DNA of 64,000 nucleotides from an uncultured Clostridia bacterium. Lineage in GTDB: Bacteria > Bacillota > Clostridia > HGM11514. Shown here one piece after another: positions 51,779 to 59,543 of this stretch; the stretch's first letter is position 1, and each line of letters begins with the position of its first letter. The stretch is taken from contig CAKSKB010000004.1 in NCBI GenBank assembly GCA_934464705.1, positions 1-64,000 of the forward strand, read 5' to 3'. The translations under genes and the position numbers were made by a program. Under the pieces are notes generated by a model, which did no database searches, was not told the DNA's origin, and saw only the letters and a program-made list of their open reading frames with translations.

Positions 51779-53947
51779 CTAAAAGCAATATGTACCTTTC
51801 TTTACCTCATATGTTTTGCCCTCGATATGGATACGCGCGTCAACCGGCGTGGTTATCTCATAATAAACCGTATCGCCCCTGTACTGCCAAGCCGATTTTA
51901 CCGTTCCGAAGCCCGTATTCATACAAACGGAAATGCCGCCTATCCGCTTGTCCGCAACCGGTGCGATATCAATCTTTTTGTAGCCCGGCTCAAGCGGAGT
52001 TATGCCGCCGCAAACGGAATATATCCAATCGACAACGCTCCCGAATGCATAATGATTAAACGAGTTCATATTCTCGCTCCACATACTTCCGTCGGCTCTC
52101 ATGCCGTCCCAATGCTCCCAGATAGTTGTAGCGCCGTTTTTAATCTCGTACAGCCACGACGGATATTCCTCCCTCAAAAGCAAATCGTACGCAAGATTCG
52201 CATAACCGTTTTGACTAAGCGCATGAAGAACATAGGGCGTTCCCACAAAACCCGTATTTATGCTCTTTCCGCATTTGATTATGCTGTCGGCAAGCTGTTT
52301 TGCCACCTTCTTTTTATCGTCTGTGAGATTAAAATGCAAAGCCAGCACGCACTCGGATTGCGTTGAATATGTGCTGAATCTTTCCTTGAATTTTTTAACC
52401 GCATTTTTGTAAAGCTCTTCATATGACGAAACATCAATGCCGAGTTCCTTGCCAGACTTCACAAGAATATCCACGGAATTTATAAAAAATGCGCTTGCTA
52501 TAAAATCATCGTCCGAGCTTCCTCTGTATGACCCCTCGGGCGCGTCGAGCGCAAGCCAGTCGCCGTAGTGTTTTCCCCAGAGAACCTTTTCCGAATCGGG
52601 GCAGGTCCACAGATATTGATCGAGAGTGTCGCGGCAGATATATTCAACCCATTTTTTCATAGCTTCAAAGCAGTCGCCGAGAACCGTTTTATCGCCGTAT
52701 GCCATGTAAGTTTCCCACGGAACAATTGTAATCGCATCTCCCCATGCAGCGCTTGACCTTTTTATTTTGAGCGTATCCGGCACTTTTTCCGGAATCCTTC
52801 CGCCGTCAAACTGCTGCGCGCATACATCGTTGAGCCACTTTTTGAAAAATGTGTTTACATTATAATTGCAGCAAGCCGTTTTGGCAAAAATCTGCGCATC
52901 GCCCGTCCAGCCCTGCCTTTCATCTCTTTGCGGACAATCTGTCGGAACATCGATAAAATTCGATTTCTGCGACCACAGGGCGTTCGAGTATAACCTGTTA
53001 ATCATCTCGTTTCGGCTTTCTATAAAACCGATTTGCTTTATATCCGAATAAACCGCAATTCCGGTAAAGTTATCCGCCTCCGCCTCGCACGGGAAGCTGT
53101 TAACCCTGATGTACCTGAAGCCGCAGTATGTAAAATGCGGCTTGTATATATTTTCGCCGTCATGGCAGATATACCTGTATTCGCACTTGGCTGTTCTGTA
53201 ATTTTTGTTGTAAAAGTTCCCGTCCTTATCCAAAACTTCCGCAAACGACAGGTCTATAATATCGCCGCGCTTTGCCGATACAGCACATTTCACATACCCG
53301 GCAAAATTTTGCCCGAAATCAAAAATAACATCTCCGTTCGGCGCAATAATTTTCTTTTTGGGACGAATTATTTCACGTTCGCATATCTTCTCGCCCTCCG
53401 TCGGAATAAGAACATCCTTTGATATATCCGGCAATACTTTAACGCTTCCGTATTTTTCTGCGTCTTTTGACGCGTCAAATACTTCTCCGTCATAAAAATC
53501 CGCAGAAAGAATACGGCTTTTTCTTGCCTTCCAGTCGCTGCCGCTTGTTATAAGCTTTTTTTCGCCGTTATCATAGCATATTTCCAGAGCCGCAACAACC
53601 GCACACGGCATTTCGGAAAGATCCTTGCTCCCGGCGCCTATTCTGCCTCTGAACCACCCCGTTCCGACAAAAATATTCAGACTGTTTGCGCCTTCATTAA
53701 TCATATCGGTCACATCGTAGCGCTGATATTGCAGGCGCTTTTCGTATGCCGTCCATCCGGGCGCAAAGATAAAATCCCCTACCCTTTTATCATTTATATA
53801 TGCCTCATACACACCAATCGCCGTTACATATAAATCAGCACGCTTCACCGCACCTTCGGAATTAAATTCACCCGCAAATTCGGGGCAAACATCGCCGTAA
53901 TCCTCATTCACGCCTATCCATTCCGCTTTCCGCAATATATTATCCAT
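51779..53947 (-). CDS. Alpha-L-rhamnosidase, GH78
   Basis: 722 aa, no signal peptide, so cytoplasmic. The N-terminal carbohydrate-binding beta domain contains the motifs LYVTAIGVYEAYINDKRVGD and FAPGWTAYEKRLQYQRYDVT. The catalytic (alpha/alpha)6 barrel carries DVPTDCPQRDERQGWTGDAQ with the expected acid residues, and the family's C-terminal beta domain follows. It removes terminal rhamnose from glycans or glycosides. A ribosome site GGAGGAG is upstream. It is divergent from the iron alcohol dehydrogenase gene. Confidence 0.93.
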   Translation of the reverse strand: MDNILRKAEWIGVNEDYGDVCPEFAGEFNSEGAVKRADLYVTAIGVYEAYINDKRVGDFIFAPGWTAYEKRLQYQRYDVTDMINEGANSLNIFVGTGWFRGRIGAGSKDLSEMPCAVVAALEICYDNGEKKLITSGSDWKARKSRILSADFYDGEVFDASKDAEKYGSVKVLPDISKDVLIPTEGEKICEREIIRPKKKIIAPNGDVIFDFGQNFAGYVKCAVSAKRGDIIDLSFAEVLDKDGNFYNKNYRTAKCEYRYICHDGENIYKPHFTYCGFRYIRVNSFPCEAEADNFTGIAVYSDIKQIGFIESRNEMINRLYSNALWSQKSNFIDVPTDCPQRDERQGWTGDAQIFAKTACCNYNVNTFFKKWLNDVCAQQFDGGRIPEKVPDTLKIKRSSAAWGDAITIVPWETYMAYGDKTVLGDCFEAMKKWVEYICRDTLDQYLWTCPDSEKVLWGKHYGDWLALDAPEGSYRGSSDDDFIASAFFINSVDILVKSGKELGIDVSSYEELYKNAVKKFKERFSTYSTQSECVLALHFNLTDDKKKVAKQLADSIIKCGKSINTGFVGTPYVLHALSQNGYANLAYDLLLREEYPSWLYEIKNGATTIWEHWDGMRADGSMWSENMNSFNHYAFGSVVDWIYSVCGGITPLEPGYKKIDIAPVADKRIGGISVCMNTGFGTVKSAWQYRGDTVYYEITTPVDARIHIEGKTYEVKKGTYCF

Positions 53948-53994
53948 CTTCTCCTCCGGTTTTAAATAAAATTAAGCTGTTTGCGCCCTTAATT

Positions 53995-54023
53995 ATAATA
54001 ACATTAAATAAATTTCTTGTCAA
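53995..54023 (-). promoter_or_regulatory. Promoter of the rhamnosidase gene
   Basis: TTGACA (54018-54023), a 17-bp spacer and an extended TGt-TATTAT (53995-54000) are on the minus strand. Confidence 0.72.
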
Positions 54024-54041
54024 TATGTATCCGGCAAGCAT

Positions 54042-54070
54042 TTGACATTTTACGGGCTTTGTGATACAAT
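54042..54070 (+). promoter_or_regulatory. Promoter of the iron alcohol dehydrogenase gene
   Basis: TTGACA (54042-54047), a 17-bp spacer and TACAAT (54065-54070) are on the plus strand, back to back with the rhamnosidase promoter. Confidence 0.78.
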
Positions 54071-54101
54071 AATCATATAAATAATCGAAAGGATGATCGA
54101 A

Positions 54102-55268
54102 ATGTTGGGTAATTTTGAATACTGCAATCCTACAAGACTGTATTTCGGCGAAAACGCAATGGACAATCTTGCGGCAGAACTTGAAAAATACGGCAAAAAA
54201 GTTGCTTTGGTATACGGAAAAGGCTCAATAAAAACTAACGGAATTTACGATTCGGTTATGGCAGCGCTGAAAAAATGCGGCAAGGAAGTAACAGAAATCC
54301 CGGGCGTTATGTCAAACCCAACCCTCGCCAAGCTTAAGGAAGGCGCAAAAACCGCAAAAGACGCCGGCGTTGAGTTCATTCTGGCGGTCGGCGGCGGCTC
54401 GGTTATCGATTATTCAAAGGCGCTTTCGGTTTCGGTTCACTGCGAAGGCGATGTGTGGGACAAGTATTATATTAAACAGCAGCCGCTCGATAACAAGACC
54501 GTTCCGGTAGGTGCGGTTCTCACAATGGTCGGGACCGGCAGCGAAATGAACGGCGGCTCTGTCATCACAAACACGGAAACGAAAATGAAAATCGGGCGCG
54601 TGTTCGATGATAATGTGTTCCCGAAATTTGCGGTTCTGAACCCCAAGGTTACCTATACGCTTCCGAAGTATCAGATGGTAGCCGGGATATACGATATTAT
54701 GTCGCATATTCTTGAGCAGTATTTCTCGGGGGCCGACGATAACACATCCGATTATGTTATGGAAGGGCTTTTGAAATCGCTTATTCACAGTTCGCTCAGG
54801 GCTGTTGAAAATCCCGAAGATTACGAGGCGCGAAGCAATATAATGTGGACTGCGACATGGGCGCTCAACACCTTTGTGGCAATGGGCAAGTCGACCGACT
54901 GGATGGTTCATATGATAGGTCAGCAGGTCGGAGCATACACGAACGCAACCCACGGGATGACTCTCGCTGCGGTTTCACTTCCTTATTACAGGTATATCAT
55001 GAAGTACGGCCTTCCGAAATTCAAGAGATACGCCGTAAATGTGTGGAATGTAAACCCCGAAGGCAAAACCGATGAGGAAACGGCTCTTGAAGGGCTTTCC
55101 GCAATGGAAGAATATATGAATAAACTCGGGCTTGTAATGCATATCATGGAACTCGGCGCAAAGAAGGAAGACCTTCACGAAATAGCCGAAAAAACAATCG
55201 TTATGACCGGCGGCTATAAAGTCCTGAACCCCGGCGAAATCGAAGAAATACTCAAAGAAAGTATGTAA
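54102..55268 (+). CDS. Iron-containing alcohol dehydrogenase (BdhA/YqhD-type)
   Basis: 388 aa. NAD(P)-binding GGGS (VGGGSVIDYSKALS) is present. The metal site is visible in DIMSHILEQYF and MVHMIGQQVGAYTNATHG (Asp and three His). It reduces aldehydes to alcohols, as in butanol or propanediol formation. The ATG at 54102 has AAGGA 8 nt upstream; an ATG three codons earlier is too close. Confidence 0.93.
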   Translation: MLGNFEYCNPTRLYFGENAMDNLAAELEKYGKKVALVYGKGSIKTNGIYDSVMAALKKCGKEVTEIPGVMSNPTLAKLKEGAKTAKDAGVEFILAVGGGSVIDYSKALSVSVHCEGDVWDKYYIKQQPLDNKTVPVGAVLTMVGTGSEMNGGSVITNTETKMKIGRVFDDNVFPKFAVLNPKVTYTLPKYQMVAGIYDIMSHILEQYFSGADDNTSDYVMEGLLKSLIHSSLRAVENPEDYEARSNIMWTATWALNTFVAMGKSTDWMVHMIGQQVGAYTNATHGMTLAAVSLPYYRYIMKYGLPKFKRYAVNVWNVNPEGKTDEETALEGLSAMEEYMNKLGLVMHIMELGAKKEDLHEIAEKTIVMTGGYKVLNPGEIEEILKESM

Positions 55269-55277
55269 AAATCAAAT

Positions 55278-55320
55278 AAAACTGAGATTTGCGGTTCTGT
55301 GAATCTCAGTTTTATTTTTA
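55278..55320 (+). terminator. Rho-independent terminator of the alcohol dehydrogenase gene
   Basis: The stem AAACTGAGATT (55279-55289) with AATCTCAGTTT (55302-55312) is followed by TATTTTTA. Confidence 0.87.
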
Positions 55321-55437
55321 TGTTCATTTACCCGACCAAAAAAATCCAATATTCCGGAAGGAAAATACAGACTTTTATAGAATTAAATACTACGGACTGT
55401 TTTACGGTTCCGAAAAAATTTTTACGGGGGATAAAAT

Positions 55438-57846
55438 ATGTATAAAAAAATAATCTGTTTAATTCTGGCAGCGGTTCTTACTGCCGCCATGCTTTCTTCT
55501 GCCTTTGCGGAAGAGCCGAAAATAAACCCGATTGAGATTTCGGACTTTGAAGGATACAGCGGAAACTTGAACAATTCGGATATTTCATGGACGCTTGACG
55601 ATAACGGCACGCTTACACTGACAGGAAGCGGTGATATGCCCGTAATATACGACTACAATACTTGGCTTAAATACAAAGGCGATATTAAAAATGTTGTTAT
55701 CAGCCAGGGCATAACATCTGTAGCAAACGCTGCATTTTCAGGCTGCGCCAATCTGGAAAGCATTTCCCTGCCGGACAGCATTACAATCATCGGAAGAAAC
55801 GCTTTTGCAAATACGGCGCTTTACAGCAACAGCGACAATTGGTACAACGATGTGTTTTATATAGATAATTTTCTTATAAAAGCAAAGGAAACTGTTACAT
55901 CTCACACCGTCAAAGACGGAACGAAGGTTATAGCGAACTCTGCATTTTCAGACTGTAAAGACCTTACCGATATCACGATTGCACAGAGCGTAACGGTTAT
56001 AGGCAACAGCGCATTCAGCGGGTGCAGCAAGCTTGCCGCAATAACCGTGACGGACGGCATTTCGGAAATCGGGGATGAAGCATTTGCCGGCACCGCATTT
56101 TATAATAATCCCAAAAATTGGAACGAAGATGCACTGTATATAGGCAGCTGTTTGCTTCGGGTCAAAACAGAAACATCGGCATTTACCGTAAAGGACGGCA
56201 CAAAAACTTTGGCGGATTACGCACTCGGTTCATGCAAAAATTTAGAAACCGTAATTATTCCGGACGGCGTTGAGAATATCGGCGGCAGAGCATTTTCGTA
56301 CTGCCAAAAACTCACATCCGCAGTTTTACCTGACAGCGTCAAAAGAATCGGCAGCGGCGCCTTTGGAAACTGCACAAACCTTGAAAATATCAACATACCG
56401 GAAGGCATAGAAAGAATCGAAAGCGGCACATTCTCAGACTGCAGCAAACTGACAGCAGTACCGATGAGCAATAATGTCAGATTTATCGGCAGCAATGCTT
56501 TCAAAGGCTGCAAGAACATTCTTAGCATATCAATTCCGGACGGCGTTTCGGACATAGGCGGCGGAGCGTTTGAAGAATGCGAAAATCTTTCGGAAATAAC
56601 CGTTCCGCACGGTGTTAAAAACATAAAAGCCAACACATTCAGCGGCTGCAAAAATCTGATTAGCGTGCAATTTCAGGGTGTTATCGACAGCATAGGCTGG
56701 GACGCCTTCAAAGGCTGCACCGGCATTATGAACATAACTTTACCGAACGGTTTGAAGAAAATTGGCCGCAGTGCGTTTGAAGGCTGCGGAGGCCTTAAGG
56801 AAATAATTATTCCGAGCAGCGTTGCGGATATTGAATACAATGCATTTGCAAGCTGCACCAATCTTGCAAATGTGGTTCTCCCGAACAAAATCACCGCAAT
56901 AAACGGCGGCACATTCAGCGGTTGTATAAGCCTTTCGGGCATTGATATCCCGAACGGAGTCACGGGTATATCAGCAAGCTCATTCGCTAATTGCACCGCT
57001 TTGAAAACAGTAAACATACCGAACACCGTCACATATATAGGAAGCGGCGCATTTAAAGGCTGCAAAAGCCTTGCGGATATAAACATTCCCGAAAGCGTTG
57101 CCAGTATAGGAGAAGGCGCATTTGAAGGCACGGCAGTTTACAATAATGCCGAAAACCTCGACGGCAATATGATTTATATCAGCAACTGCCTTGTGTATGT
57201 CAAACCGACGCTGACATCATGCACTATAAAAAACGGAACAAGAATTATTGCGGATTATGCATTTTATAATTCCGGTATCACAAACATAACCATTCCGAAA
57301 AGCGTTACCGCCATCGGCAGGGAGGCGTTTAGCGGATGTGACAGGCTTACCGATGTGTCTATTCCCGGCAGTGTTGAATCTATCGGCATTTATGCTTTCA
57401 GGGGATGCGACAAATTAAGGAAACTGACAATATACAAAGGTATCGCCAATATTATGGCAAGTGCATTTTCCGGCTGCGACAAACTCAGTGAAGTGTTTTT
57501 CACCGGCAGCCAAAGCGATTGGGATAAAATCTTTATCGATTCCGGAAACGAAACAATCACTTCAAAGGTGCAGTTTTTGTCCATGCCGGCAATTGACGCC
57601 AAACCGCAGAAAACATCCGGCGGCGTATCGCTTGACTATACTTTGGAAAACATATCTCAGCCCGCCAATATATTGATTGCAGGCTACAAAAACGGCGTGA
57701 TTGTTGATAAAATAATAACCCGGGAAAAAAGCGGAACAGAAGAACTGAAAGGCGACTTTGATAAAATCAAGATAATGGCATGGGAGGATTTTAAAACACT
57801 TAATCCGTTATCGGATTCCGCAGATTTAACAAACGAAGACTGGTAA
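55438..57846 (+). CDS. Secreted BspA-like leucine-rich-repeat protein with C-terminal beta domain
   Basis: 802 aa. The signal peptide is MYKKIICLILAAVLTAAML, likely cleaved after SAFA. LRR_5 repeats fill about 75-690. They are broken three times by a recurring insert of about 25 residues (for example YNNPKNWNEDALYIGSCLL). The C-terminal domain (about 715-802, with ILIAGYKNGVIVDK and KIMAWEDFKTLNP) matches that of the LRR protein at 27315-30023. GGGGG precedes the start. No anchor such as LPxTG or SLH was seen, so it may be free or held by other means. The ligand is unknown. Confidence 0.85.
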   Translation: MYKKIICLILAAVLTAAMLSSAFAEEPKINPIEISDFEGYSGNLNNSDISWTLDDNGTLTLTGSGDMPVIYDYNTWLKYKGDIKNVVISQGITSVANAAFSGCANLESISLPDSITIIGRNAFANTALYSNSDNWYNDVFYIDNFLIKAKETVTSHTVKDGTKVIANSAFSDCKDLTDITIAQSVTVIGNSAFSGCSKLAAITVTDGISEIGDEAFAGTAFYNNPKNWNEDALYIGSCLLRVKTETSAFTVKDGTKTLADYALGSCKNLETVIIPDGVENIGGRAFSYCQKLTSAVLPDSVKRIGSGAFGNCTNLENINIPEGIERIESGTFSDCSKLTAVPMSNNVRFIGSNAFKGCKNILSISIPDGVSDIGGGAFEECENLSEITVPHGVKNIKANTFSGCKNLISVQFQGVIDSIGWDAFKGCTGIMNITLPNGLKKIGRSAFEGCGGLKEIIIPSSVADIEYNAFASCTNLANVVLPNKITAINGGTFSGCISLSGIDIPNGVTGISASSFANCTALKTVNIPNTVTYIGSGAFKGCKSLADINIPESVASIGEGAFEGTAVYNNAENLDGNMIYISNCLVYVKPTLTSCTIKNGTRIIADYAFYNSGITNITIPKSVTAIGREAFSGCDRLTDVSIPGSVESIGIYAFRGCDKLRKLTIYKGIANIMASAFSGCDKLSEVFFTGSQSDWDKIFIDSGNETITSKVQFLSMPAIDAKPQKTSGGVSLDYTLENISQPANILIAGYKNGVIVDKIITREKSGTEELKGDFDKIKIMAWEDFKTLNPLSDSADLTNEDW

Positions 57847-57854
57847 AAAGGCGG

Positions 57855-57887
57855 CAGAGCATATTTGGTTCCTCCAAATATGCTCTG
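57855..57887. repeat. Palindromic hairpin, copy A
   Basis: A perfect 14-bp stem, CAGAGCATATTTGG (57855-57868) with CCAAATATGCTCTG (57874-57887), has a TTCCT loop. The same sequence recurs at 58166-58200. It starts 8 bp after the LRR stop codon and has no T tract. Confidence 0.85.
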
Positions 57888-57890
57888 TTC

Positions 57891-57918
57891 AGCGTGTCGA
57901 TAAACCTATCGGCACGCT
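57891..57918. repeat. Palindromic hairpin, second type
   Basis: AGCGTGTCGATA (57891-57902) pairs with TATCGGCACGCT (57907-57918) around an AACC loop. It resembles repetitive extragenic palindromes. Confidence 0.75.
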
Positions 57919-57948
57919 GGCGGGCTTCGAAAAAGGAAGGTAAATTTG

Positions 57949-57998
57949 CCGAACATGGATTCGTCGGCGTATGTGTATACGGTAGAGTCCATGTTCGG
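57949..57998. repeat. Nested palindromic hairpin
   Basis: The outer arms CCGAACATGGA (57949-57959) and TCCATGTTCGG (57988-57998) are perfect. An inner CGTAT/ATACG stem lies between them. Confidence 0.75.
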
Positions 57999-58014
57999 TG
58001 AAAGCAGGCAAAAA

Positions 58015-58045
58015 GCCTTGAAATCTCGATGATTTCAAGGCTTTT
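58015..58045 (+). terminator. Rho-independent terminator
   Basis: A perfect 11-bp stem GCCTTGAAATC (58015-58025) with GATTTCAAGGC (58031-58041) is followed by TTTT. It is the likely end of the LRR transcript or of a small RNA made of the preceding hairpins. Between here and 58165 no gene was seen. Confidence 0.8.
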
Positions 58046-58165
58046 AATGCAATTATATTATTTTTTTTACAAGAGTTATCAGACAAACAATACAATTTGA
58101 TTTTTTAATGAAAATATATTTATGGTTTATTTGCTTGCGGTTGACCGACTTTTTCGACAGTCTAA

Positions 58166-58204
58166 GCAGAGCATATTTGGTCCCTCCAAATATGCTCTGC
58201 TTTT
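58166..58204 (+). repeat. Palindromic hairpin, copy B (also terminator-like)
   Basis: GCAGAGCATATTTGG (58166-58180) pairs with CCAAATATGCTCTGC (58186-58200) around TCCCT. TTTT follows. It is nearly identical to copy A, 311 bp away. It can also end the minus-strand flavodoxin transcript. Confidence 0.85.
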
Positions 58205-58210
58205 GTTATT

Positions 58211-58639
58211 TTACGCTTCTGCCGCCTGCTTGCCCAAAGCACGGCAGCTTTCAAGACCGTCATCATCGGGAGCCTCGCATACGGTCAGACCGTCGCCGAT
58301 AAGCTTTGCGCCGCTGCCGAGAACTCTTTCCTCCCAGTTTCTCATCCATTCGCCGTCGCCCCATCCGTAGGAGCCAAAAAGGGCAATGTTTTTACCCGAA
58401 ATTTTGCTTTCGAGGTCAGTGAAAAACGGTTCAAACTCGTCCTCCTCCAGAATCTCCGCACCCATTGCCGGGCAGCCGAGAATCAGCGTATCATAGGAAG
58501 CCGCATCGTCTGCCGATATTTCGGAAACCGTAAAATATGCAATATCGGTATTAACTGATTTTGCTCCTTCCAGAATCGCCTCAGCCATAGCCTCGGTATT
58601 GCCCGTACCGCTCCAATAAATAATTGCTGTTTTACTCAT
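58211..58639 (-). CDS. Flavodoxin
   Basis: 142 aa. The FMN-phosphate loop WSGTGNTEAMAEA is present, and GSYGWGDGEWMRNWEERV contacts the flavin. It carries electrons in place of ferredoxin, often under iron limitation. It is transcribed after the DUF3793 gene behind two palindromic operators. Confidence 0.94.
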   Translation of the reverse strand: MSKTAIIYWSGTGNTEAMAEAILEGAKSVNTDIAYFTVSEISADDAASYDTLILGCPAMGAEILEEDEFEPFFTDLESKISGKNIALFGSYGWGDGEWMRNWEERVLGSGAKLIGDGLTVCEAPDDDGLESCRALGKQAAEA

Positions 58640-58663
58640 ACCGTAAAACCTCCTTTGAAATAT

Positions 58664-59206
58664 TTATGCACAGAAAAGCTCCGCCAGCGTCATTCCGCCG
58701 GAAATGCGCCGCATAATTGCGTTTCTGCACGCTTTGTACCTTTTAAAAGTCTGCCGTGCCTGTTCGGGATTGTTGTAGACCTTCCAGTCACCGTTGAAAA
58801 TACAGCCGGCACCCTTGTTTTTGATAAAGCAGTCGATATCGTCAATCGGATACCCCAAAAACACACCGATTTCATGCGGAAATGAATCAAACTTCATGCG
58901 GAGTTTTAAACGCTCAAGGCACTTTTCAATCCCTCCGCCCGCAGTGTAGCCGAACTTTTCAAGGAAAGCCGCATTGTCCGGGTTGTTCAGATGTGCATCC
59001 AGCCTGTTTTTTCTGTAAACCATAACCAGAACACGCCTCTGACATTCACATATTATCTTAAGATAAATATCCTTGCGGTTCAGCCGCATATTAAGCGCCT
59101 CGATTTCTCCCGGCAATTCATCCGTTTTCGGACATGATACCAAGTTTGAAGGCTTAATTCCCGCAAGCGCCGGACCGCAGTGATACGCAAGCAAACTTTC
59201 AGACAT
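58664..59206 (-). CDS. DUF3793-family protein
   Basis: 180 aa, no signal peptide. It has HCGPALAGIKPSNLVS at the start and FPHEIGVFLGYPIDDIDCFI with a conserved Cys in the centre, matching the DUF3793 family, often found beside flavodoxin or iron genes. The function is not known. The start follows AAAGGGG. It is the first gene after the DtxR-like palindromes. Confidence 0.85.
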   Translation of the reverse strand: MSESLLAYHCGPALAGIKPSNLVSCPKTDELPGEIEALNMRLNRKDIYLKIICECQRRVLVMVYRKNRLDAHLNNPDNAAFLEKFGYTAGGGIEKCLERLKLRMKFDSFPHEIGVFLGYPIDDIDCFIKNKGAGCIFNGDWKVYNNPEQARQTFKRYKACRNAIMRRISGGMTLAELFCA

Positions 59207-59224
59207 ATTCCCAACCCCTTTATA

Positions 59225-59240
59225 GTTAGTCTTTTCTAAC
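59225..59240. promoter_or_regulatory. Palindromic operator, copy 1
   Basis: GTTAG-TCTTTT-CTAAC is one of two identical-arm palindromes between the promoter and the DUF3793 gene. The arms resemble DtxR-family metal-regulator sites. Confidence 0.6.
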
Positions 59241-59280
59241 CGTTATCTTTAAAAATAAGAGCTGACGCTCTTCAATATTA

Positions 59281-59296
59281 GTTAGTTTTGGCTAAC
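59281..59296. promoter_or_regulatory. Palindromic operator, copy 2
   Basis: GTTAG-TTTTGG-CTAAC begins about 10 bp past the -10 box, a position where binding would block transcription. It has the same arms as the copy 56 bp away. Confidence 0.65.
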
Positions 59297-59306
59297 CTTT
59301 GCTTTT

Positions 59307-59335
59307 AGTTTACCATATTTTCAATGCCATGTCAA
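59307..59335 (-). promoter_or_regulatory. Promoter of the DUF3793-flavodoxin operon
   Basis: TTGACA (59330-59335), a 17-bp spacer and TAAACT (59307-59312) are on the minus strand. Confidence 0.78.
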
Positions 59336-59401
59336 TAGAAACTGTCAAAAAATTTATTTATCAGCATAAACTACTTTTATAGGAGTCAACTTATCCGTTG
59401 T

Positions 59402-59420
59402 TTTGTGCAAGGTGCACAAA
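59402..59420. promoter_or_regulatory. Inverted repeat upstream of the EF-G paralogue
   Basis: TTTGTGCA-AGG-TGCACAAA is perfect. A further half-site TTTGTGCAA lies at 59435-59443. It may be an operator for the downstream gene. No clear promoter was found in 59341-59543. Confidence 0.45.
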
Positions 59421-59543
59421 GATAAGAATACATATTTGTGCAACATTTTGATAAACTTTAGAAGGAAGGAACACTTTTTTGTAGAATATTTATCATAAGC
59501 GAATGTATTTCGCAACTTATTACAAAACAAGGAGGGGTTTGCT

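Noticed and set aside
58046..58165. Small open frames in the hairpin-rich gap.
   Set aside because: No ribosome site or coding features; the stretch is A+T-rich and lies between stems.
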